A DNA stretch of 64,000 bases from Bacteroidaceae bacterium. Its GTDB lineage: Bacteria; Bacteroidota; Bacteroidia; Bacteroidales; Bacteroidaceae. Within the stretch, counting starts at the first letter, position 1; each line of letters begins with the position of its first letter. Position numbers and translations under genes: made by a program. The notes beneath the pieces are model-generated. The model did not search any database and was not told where the DNA came from. It saw nothing but the letters and a program-made list of their open reading frames with translations. This document shows positions 58,861 through 64,000 of the stretch, one piece after another. The stretch is from positions 1 through 64,000 of the forward strand of contig CAAGDO010000304.1 of the NCBI GenBank assembly GCA_900768625.1. The letters are read 5' to 3'.

Positions 58861-58907
58861 ACAGACACCCGCCATTCTTCAATAATAGAGGAATGGCGGG
58901 TGTCTGT
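58861..58907 (+). terminator. Terminator after the sorting-domain gene
   Basis: ACAGACACCCGCCATTC and GAATGGCGGGTGTCTGT form a perfect 17-bp stem with a 13-base loop. The gap up to pyrB (58908-59290) otherwise shows only a weak candidate promoter, TTG at 59123 with TAATTTTA at 59148. Confidence 0.85.
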
Positions 58908-59290
58908 GTTATGTTTTGCCGTATAGGTTGTGAAGCTTTTCGTTATGGGGGATTCCTGCCTTTGAGAAAAAATCTGGCTGTATATACTCCCAGGTTCTGT
59001 TGGGGGAGGGCAAGTTCGGAACGGAAAGAAAATACAAAGTTAATGCTTTAAAATGAAGGATGGGGCAAGAAGCGACGTAAAAAATACGAAATAGAGAAGA
59101 GACCAGTTTTTTTGCCGTAAAATTGGTTCTATTCCGGTTGGATTTTCTAATTTTACAGCCAATAAAGTTCAAACACCCCATTTTGCGGGTGGTCAGGAAA
59201 GCGAACTTTAACCTCCTTACCAACAACCCATGGTTGCACGCAATTCTCTATATCAAAGATTTGCTGCATCCATCACATCCCAACACAACC

Positions 59291-60223
59291 ATGTCAGAAA
59301 AGCATAGTTTAGTGACCATTGCCAATTTGTCGAAGGAGAAGATTATGTATCTCATCCAAATGGCACAAGAGTTTGAAAAACGCCCTAACCGAAAGATTCT
59401 TGACGATAAAGTGGTGGCGACCCTTTTCTTTGAACCTTCCACTCGAACCCGACTTTCTTTTGAAACGGCGGCCAACCGTCTGGGTGCCCGCGTCATCGGT
59501 TTCACCGATCCGAAGGTGACCAGCTCCTCGAAGGGGGAAACACTCAAGGATACGATCATGATGGTGAGCAATTATGCCGATGTGATTGTGATGCGCCATT
59601 TCCTTGAAGGTGCAGCTCGCTATGCAAGCGAAGTATCTCCCGTTCCTGTTGTCAATGCCGGAGACGGTGCCAATCAGCATCCTTCGCAAACGATGCTCGA
59701 TCTCTATAGCATCTATAAGACCCAGGGCACACTGGAAAACCTCAACATCTATCTTGTGGGCGACTTGAAGTATGGTCGTACCGTTCATTCCCTCCTTATG
59801 GCCATGCGCCACTTCAATCCCACGTTCCATTTCATCGCACCAAAGGAACTCGCCATGCCCGATGAGTATAAGGTGTACTGCAAGGAACATGGTATCCGTT
59901 TCGTGGAACATGAGGACTTTGACGCAGAAACCATCAAGGACGCCGACATTCTCTATATGACTCGCGTGCAGCGTGAACGCTTCACCGACCTCATGGAGTA
60001 CGAACGCGTCAAGGATATCTATATTCTTCGTGCAGAAATGCTCAAGAACGTGAGAGAGAATTTGCGTATCCTTCATCCGCTGCCTCGCGTGAATGAAATC
60101 GCTTATGATGTCGACGATGATCCCCATGCCTACTATTTCGAGCAGGCCCACAACGGACTTTATGCCCGTCAGGCCATTATCTGTGATGTCCTTGGCATCA
60201 CACTCGACGAGATCAAAGCCTAA
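59291..60223 (+). CDS. pyrB: Aspartate carbamoyltransferase catalytic subunit
   Basis: PyrB makes carbamoyl-aspartate, the first pyrimidine-specific step. This 310-residue protein shows the carbamoyl-phosphate site [13 protein letters not shown] (S50-R54), [24 protein letters not shown] and the end [23 protein letters not shown] in two blocks. The start at [13 protein letters not shown] matches the family. Confidence 0.96.
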   Translation: MSEKHSLVTIANLSKEKIMYLIQMAQEFEKRPNRKILDDKVVATLFFEPSTRTRLSFETAANRLGARVIGFTDPKVTSSSKGETLKDTIMMVSNYADVIVMRHFLEGAARYASEVSPVPVVNAGDGANQHPSQTMLDLYSIYKTQGTLENLNIYLVGDLKYGRTVHSLLMAMRHFNPTFHFIAPKELAMPDEYKVYCKEHGIRFVEHEDFDAETIKDADILYMTRVQRERFTDLMEYERVKDIYILRAEMLKNVRENLRILHPLPRVNEIAYDVDDDPHAYYFEQAHNGLYARQAIICDVLGITLDEIKA

Positions 60224-60280
60224 GGCATCATTTCAGCATCACCAATTTCCCCCCATCTGAATTTTTCAATCCCAATAAGA

Positions 60281-60736
60281 ATGAAACGTCAAGAACTCAT
60301 GGTGGCCGCCATCAAGGATGGCACGGTCATCGACCATATACCTTCCAACAAACTTTTTGAAGTGGTGCGTCTCCTGCATCTGGAAAACATCTCTTCCTCC
60401 GTCATGATCGGCTATAATCTCAAGAGTGGAAAAATGGGCGACAAGAGTATTGTCAAGATTGCCAACAAATTCTTCTCTGATGCCGAACTCAACCAGCTTT
60501 CCGTGATCGCTCCGAACGTGACGCTCTGCATCATCCGTGACTATGAAGTTGTGGAGAAAAAGTGTGTGACGTTGCCCGACGAAGTTGCAGGAATCGTGAA
60601 ATGCGCCAACCCCAAGTGCATCACCAACAATGAGCCTATGCTCACCCGTTTCCGTGTTGTCGATCGCGAGAAGGGCATTCTTCAGTGTCAGTACTGCGAG
60701 AAGGAGCTCAGTCTCGATAAGGTGAAACTTCTCTGA
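60281..60736 (+). CDS. pyrI: Aspartate carbamoyltransferase regulatory subunit
   Basis: This 151-residue chain binds CTP/ATP and holds PyrB trimers together. It has the allosteric start (VAAIKDGTVIDHIPSNKLFEV) and the zinc site C108, C113, C136, C139. It follows pyrB by 57 bp, as in the E. coli pyrBI pair. Confidence 0.96.
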   Translation: MKRQELMVAAIKDGTVIDHIPSNKLFEVVRLLHLENISSSVMIGYNLKSGKMGDKSIVKIANKFFSDAELNQLSVIAPNVTLCIIRDYEVVEKKCVTLPDEVAGIVKCANPKCITNNEPMLTRFRVVDREKGILQCQYCEKELSLDKVKLL

Positions 60737-60740
60737 TCGC

Positions 60741-61301
60741 ATGGGGAAGGTTGACTGGAAGCCAGGCACGATGATCTATCCGTTGCCTGCATTGCTCGTA
60801 TCCTGTGGCACGAAAGAAGAGGATTATAATCTCTTCACCGTGGCATGGTCAGGAACGATTTGTACCAATCCAGCCATGTGCTACATTTCGGTGCGTCCGG
60901 AGCGGCATTCCTACAAGCTGATTGCCGACTCCATGGAGTTTGTAATTAATCTCACCACGGAGGATTTAGCCAAAGCCACCGATTGGTGCGGCGTACGTTC
61001 AGGGCGTGATTATCGGAAATTTGAAGAAATGCAACTGACTCCAGCCCCCTCGCGATGTCTCCGTACGCCGATAGTGAAGGAATCCCCACTTAGCATTGAA
61101 TGCAAAGTAAAGGAAATCGTTCATCTCGGTTCTCACGATATGTTTATGGCCGAGGTGGTCAATGTCCAAGCCGATGACCGTTTCATGGATGCCGAAGGCA
61201 AGTGGCATCTGGATAAAAGTAATCCGTTGGTCTATCTCCATGGTGCGTACTATTCCCTTGGGGATTTCATCGGTCGCTTTGGATGGAGCGTGAAAAAATA
61301 G
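60741..61301 (+). CDS. Flavin reductase-like FMN-binding protein
   Basis: This 186-residue protein has the split-barrel flavin reductase fold: PLPALLVSCGTKEEDYNLFTVAWSGTICTNPAMCYISVRPERHSY in three blocks, and NLTTEDLAKATDWCGVRSGRDY. It starts 4 bp after pyrI and is surely co-transcribed. The link to pyrimidine synthesis is not known. Its TAG stop shares its last base with the first base of element A copy 7. Confidence 0.88.
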   Translation: MGKVDWKPGTMIYPLPALLVSCGTKEEDYNLFTVAWSGTICTNPAMCYISVRPERHSYKLIADSMEFVINLTTEDLAKATDWCGVRSGRDYRKFEEMQLTPAPSRCLRTPIVKESPLSIECKVKEIVHLGSHDMFMAEVVNVQADDRFMDAEGKWHLDKSNPLVYLHGAYYSLGDFIGRFGWSVKK

Positions 61302-61485
61302 AAGTCGTCTGAACTTTTCTGACGAAGATTTGAATTGGAGCATGAGCTCTTCTTCATTCCATCTTCACCTTTCTTTCTGGCTGTTTTTTCCTTTCATCAG
61401 TCGTGTGGATCGTCCTTCTTCAAGGCCCGAAAACGCTTCAAGAATAAAGGCAAATCTTGAGTTTCATCAAAGTTCAGACGAATTC
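61301..61485 (+). repeat. Element A, copy 7
   Basis: A 185-bp copy with ends GAAGTCGTCTGAACTTTTCT and CAGACGAATTC. The 3' half of the apical hairpin is deleted (GTGTGGATCGTCC). It lies between the flavin reductase stop codon and that operon's terminator, so it is transcribed. Confidence 0.88.
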
Positions 61486-61510
61486 AATCTCATCAGAAAA
61501 TAAGGCATTG

Positions 61511-61551
61511 CCCCTGATTCATTCTGCAAATGGATGATTCAGGGGTTTTTC
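61511..61551 (+). terminator. Terminator of the pyrB-pyrI-flavin reductase operon
   Basis: CCCCTGATTCAT pairs with ATGATTCAGGGG, followed by TTTTTC. Confidence 0.85.
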
Positions 61552-61670
61552 ATGGTCAGATGGAATGCTGCTTATGATACTTTCATCCACAATTATTGCT
61601 GTCCGGTAAAAACCGATGAACCATAACTCTGTGCTATAGTTCCATATTGCGCGCTTAAGTGTGTTATAGG

Positions 61671-61774
61671 GGTACCGACATAGCGTTGAGTTGGTACCAT
61701 GTGTATCGAATGTATGGTACCGCTTATAGCTGTGCTTTGGTATCAGTACCAAAACACCGCTACAGGAGGTACCA
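61671..61774. repeat. Spaced GGTACC palindromes
   Basis: GGTACC occurs at 61671, 61693, 61716 and 61769, with near copies GGTATC at 61739 and AGTACC at 61745. The first four positions step by 22-23 bp. The sequence between is not repeated. Confidence 0.6.
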
Positions 61775-61794
61775 AATCATTGATTTTATCGGCA

Positions 61795-61871
61795 ACACTC
61801 CCTCTTCAAGTTCCAAAAACGCCTCAAGAATAAAGGCAAATCTTGAGTTTCATCAAAGTTCAGACGACTTC
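61795..61871 (+). repeat. Element A, copy 8 (right half only)
   Basis: This piece runs from ACACTCCCTCTTCAAG to CAGACGACTTC and matches the right half of the other copies. The left half and apical hairpin are missing. Confidence 0.85.
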
Positions 61872-61884
61872 ATAGTCGACGCAT

Positions 61885-62385
61885 CCCCCCCGTGCAATTT
61901 GTCCATTCCTTCCGTCTCGCCCAAATAAGCGGCGCAGTTGGTGGGAATGGACAATTTGATGGTCATTCGCGTTGGCTTTATTTCTTGTTTGGTTTCTTTG
62001 AGGGGGGAGTGGATGATGGGGAAGGAGAGTGGAATCTATTGGTATATTTGACGGAAATTATACATAAAATGAGGGGTTAAAAGTTTCCGCCACTATTACC
62101 GATACAGACACTATTGCCAAGCGTGCGTTTTTTGGCAGAAAGAATCGTTGATATTGATATTCAAGCATATAAACATTTTTCATGGTTGGTAATAAAATAC
62201 TCTTGAATGGCTTTGTTTGTTGTTCTAAATGGCGGAATTGTTATGTTGTTGGACATGGGGCGTATGTTGATATATATAAGATGGGGGGGGTAAATACCCC
62301 TTTATAGACATAGTCCATATTTAACAGCAGTCAAGATTCATGATGAGTGAGGACGATGATGGTAAGTCAGAGTAAGACCTGTTAT
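61885..62385 (+). repeat. Element B, copy 2
   Basis: This aligns with 30581-31066. The core at 62072-62140 is nearly identical (GAGGGGTTAAAAGTTTCCGC, two CACTATT repeats, CCAAGCGTGCGTTTTTTGGC). A run of eight G at 62283-62290 replaces a shorter G tract in copy 1. Reading frames differ between the copies. Confidence 0.75.
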
Positions 62386-62444
62386 AGTCAAACAGAAGTG
62401 CTTTGAGAAATTTTCAAGTCCTCATATCATCTGGATTTGCTTGG

Positions 62445-62553
62445 GCGTGCTTCGCACGCTGGGTTTCTACATTAATTTCCGTCAATTAGCCATTAATGGC
62501 CATAAATACTGCGTGCTTGCGCACGCTTCTCCCCTCAGCGTGCTGAAGCACGC
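62445..62553. repeat. Three GCGTGC-n-GCACGC mini-palindromes
   Basis: GCGTGC-TTC-GCACGC (62445-62459), GCGTGC-TTGC-GCACGC (62511-62526) and GCGTGC-TGAA-GCACGC (62538-62553) share arms with different loops. ATTAATGG is also repeated nearby. Confidence 0.65.
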
Positions 62554-62598
62554 CTTGAGGAGGAAATGTTCATTAATGGCTACGCCCTCAAAACGAGA

Positions 62599-62668
62599 CA
62601 GTGTAAATGCTCAATCAAGTTTCAAATTCCGTTCGGTTGATTCTCAAAACATTTCTTTTTGACTATAA
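62599..62668 (+). repeat. Element C, copy 2
   Basis: A 70-bp block matching 188-257 at all but three positions, again followed by a long hairpin. Confidence 0.75.
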
Positions 62669-62673
62669 CCGCT

Positions 62674-62741
62674 AAATCACACGGGAATCGCACGTTCCGC
62701 TTTATCCTCTTAAAGCCCAACGCGCGATTCCCGTGTGATTT
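62674..62741. other. Perfect long inverted repeat after element C
   Basis: AAATCACACGGGAATCGC (62674-62691) is the exact complement of 62724-62741, with a 32-base spacer. It may end transcription coming from either side. TACCTTTG at 62780-62787 could be the -7 element for the following gene. Confidence 0.75.
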
Positions 62742-62824
62742 TATCTTCAGTTTTTCCTACACTTACGAATTAGATTTTTTACCTTTGCCCCACGTTTTCT
62801 TTTATCCACCAAGCCAAGCCCTTC

Positions 62825-64000
62825 ATGAAGCACATTCTCTCCATCATTCTTCTCTTTTCCTTCCTTCTCACTCCTATCGGTGCACAGGAACGCATGCAAC
62901 AGGCTGAAGCACTGTTCCAACGGTTCAAGGCTGCCGCAACCTTCGACTATCGCTACCCGCGCGAGAAGGTGTACGTACATTTTGACAATTCGGGCTATAT
63001 GGAGAACGACACGATATGGTATAAAGCCTACGTGGTGCGCGCCTCCTCGCTCACACCGACCAACCTCAGCCGTGTGCTCTACACGGAGTTGCTCAATGCT
63101 GACGGCCAGCTGATTGAGCAACAGATTCTCCGCATCGACTCGCTGGGACAGGCCAATGGTTGCTTTGCACTGAAACTCCCCGTAAGGGCGGGCTTCTATG
63201 AAGTGCGGGCCTTCACCCGAGAAATGACCAACTGGGGCGAGACGGCCTGCTTCTCAAGGGTGTTGCCCGTCTTTGCCGCCAAACAGAAGGAGAAGAAGGA
63301 CGTGGCAGGCGGAAACTACAACACGGAGGAACTGGAAATCCCCATGCCGCAAGCGAGAAAGAAGCCGTCACTGGGCGAACCGCGTCCCTACGAACTGGAA
63401 GAGAACACGCAACGCACGCTGTCGTTCTATCCAGAGGGAGGATGGCGAGGCAAAGGATTGTCGCAACAAGTCGCTTTCAGTCTGCTCGACGGACGCGGAC
63501 ATGCCGTGGACGATACACTGCAGATTTTCTCCGACGACGGGCAGCTCGTGGCTGAAACCGTGGCCGAGCACGAAGGCATGGGTTCCTTCCGCCTTCCTGC
63601 GGACGTGGGCCGAGGCTATGCCCAACTGAAAGGGCGCTCCAGACGTTGGGAACTCCCCGAACCAAAGGCCGATTTCGTGCTTCATGCCGAACCTTCCGAC
63701 TCAGGTATCACGGTGGAACTGACGGCCAACGCTGCAGGGGAGGCAACGGGCAGTCTGCTGGGACTGGCCGTGATGAACCGCGAGAGGGTGTGCTTTTTCG
63801 ACACGCTTGCCGCGACACAGCAAGGCGTGGAAACCTTCATTCCCCTTCGGGCCCTCCGCGGCGGAGTGAATCGCATTGAAATTTTCGACACCGATGGCCG
63901 CAGTCTGGCCACCCGTCTGGCATGGTGTGCACCGAAACCCACAGAAGGACGTAACCTCCACATGGTGGTGCGCCAGAACAAAGCGGAATACGGAGCCTTC
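62825..64000 (+). CDS. Large exported MG2-like protein, N-terminal part
   Basis: The frame is open from this ATG for 392 codons to the window end, so the gene is partial. It starts with a signal peptide (about 1-20, LLTPIGAQ) and then REKVYVHFDNSGYMENDTIW, the MG2-like motif of large Bacteroidetes cell-surface proteins related to alpha-2-macroglobulin repeats and often located near TonB-type systems. A later FYPEGG motif (about residue 201) is also typical. The coding sequence is visibly more GC-rich than the region before it. Function is unknown. Confidence 0.8.
   Translation, partial: MKHILSIILLFSFLLTPIGAQERMQQAEALFQRFKAAATFDYRYPREKVYVHFDNSGYMENDTIWYKAYVVRASSLTPTNLSRVLYTELLNADGQLIEQQILRIDSLGQANGCFALKLPVRAGFYEVRAFTREMTNWGETACFSRVLPVFAAKQKEKKDVAGGNYNTEELEIPMPQARKKPSLGEPRPYELEENTQRTLSFYPEGGWRGKGLSQQVAFSLLDGRGHAVDDTLQIFSDDGQLVAETVAEHEGMGSFRLPADVGRGYAQLKGRSRRWELPEPKADFVLHAEPSDSGITVELTANAAGEATGSLLGLAVMNRERVCFFDTLAATQQGVETFIPLRALRGGVNRIEIFDTDGRSLATRLAWCAPKPTEGRNLHMVVRQNKAEYGAF

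Noticed and set aside
61671..61774. Spaced GGTACC sites as a possible CRISPR array.
   Set aside because: The repeat unit is only six bases, spacers are 16-17 bases and uneven, and there are no cas genes.

Overview
This window is about 64 kb of a Bacteroidales chromosome, most likely a Prevotellaceae or Bacteroidaceae member. The evidence is a short primary sigma factor of about 285 residues, a Na+-translocating NADH:quinone reductase operon, an ATP synthase operon that starts with beta-epsilon, type IX secretion parts (PorD-like protein, C-terminal sorting domain), Porin_10 and OMP_b-brl_3 outer-membrane proteins, carboxynorspermidine decarboxylase, aspartate carbamoyltransferase with a regulatory chain, and promoters of the Bacteroidetes type (TTTG, about 20 bp, TAnnTTTG). 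It reads as ordinary chromosome. I see no prophage, integrase, intact insertion sequence, CRISPR array or rRNA.

Layout. 0.3-11 kb, minus strand: a porin, a TPR protein with a dead protease-like domain, recN, porD-like, coaBC, a DnaQ-type exonuclease and dnaN. 11.4-14.3 kb, plus strand: a DUF3127 protein with an SSB-like tail, mtgA, a DUF4494 protein and a YggS-type PLP protein. 14.5-22.1 kb, minus: complete F1Fo ATP synthase. 22.5-24.1 kb: tRNA-Thr, queE, queD, two tRNA-Cys and tRNA-Asp. 24.2-28 kb, minus: GNAT, GT2, a membrane protein, recR and trmD. 28.3-30.3 kb: ligA. 30.4-31.7 kb: gene-free repeat region. 31.8-34.6 kb: an outer-membrane beta-barrel with a membrane-anchored winged-helix regulator. 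35.1-41.4 kb: nqrABCDEF. 41.9-44.3 kb: nspC and galE. 44.8-45.7 kb: rpoD. 45.8-51.9 kb, minus: a cluster that looks built to make and move a CDP-alcohol-derived lipid head group (HAD phosphatase, flippase-like protein, CDP-alcohol transferase, ATP-grasp enzyme, nucleotidyltransferase), followed by pdxA. 52-55.2 kb: rlmN, a SPOR lipoprotein and a YtxH/holin-like envelope operon. 55.4-58.3 kb: thiE-thiC under a TPP riboswitch. 58.5-61.3 kb: a tiny type IX sorting-domain protein, pyrB, pyrI and a flavin reductase. 61.3-62.8 kb: repeat-rich and gene-free. 62.8 kb to the end: start of a large MG2-like exported protein.

The most unusual structure is non-coding. A quasi-palindromic element of about 190 bp (here called A) occurs eight times, always between genes and several times inside apparent operons. 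Each copy has 18-bp terminal inverted repeats, a body that folds back on itself and an apical hairpin. Two further repeat families (B, about 490 bp; C, 70 bp plus a hairpin) occur twice each and cluster with A. Other points of interest are three TGTCAG direct repeats spaced exactly 11 bp between the winged-helix regulator and its neighbouring beta-barrel gene, a TPP riboswitch with a possible competing strand downstream, and competing pairings in the atpD leader. Start codons were chosen from family length and conserved N-termini, since Shine-Dalgarno sites are weak in this phylum.
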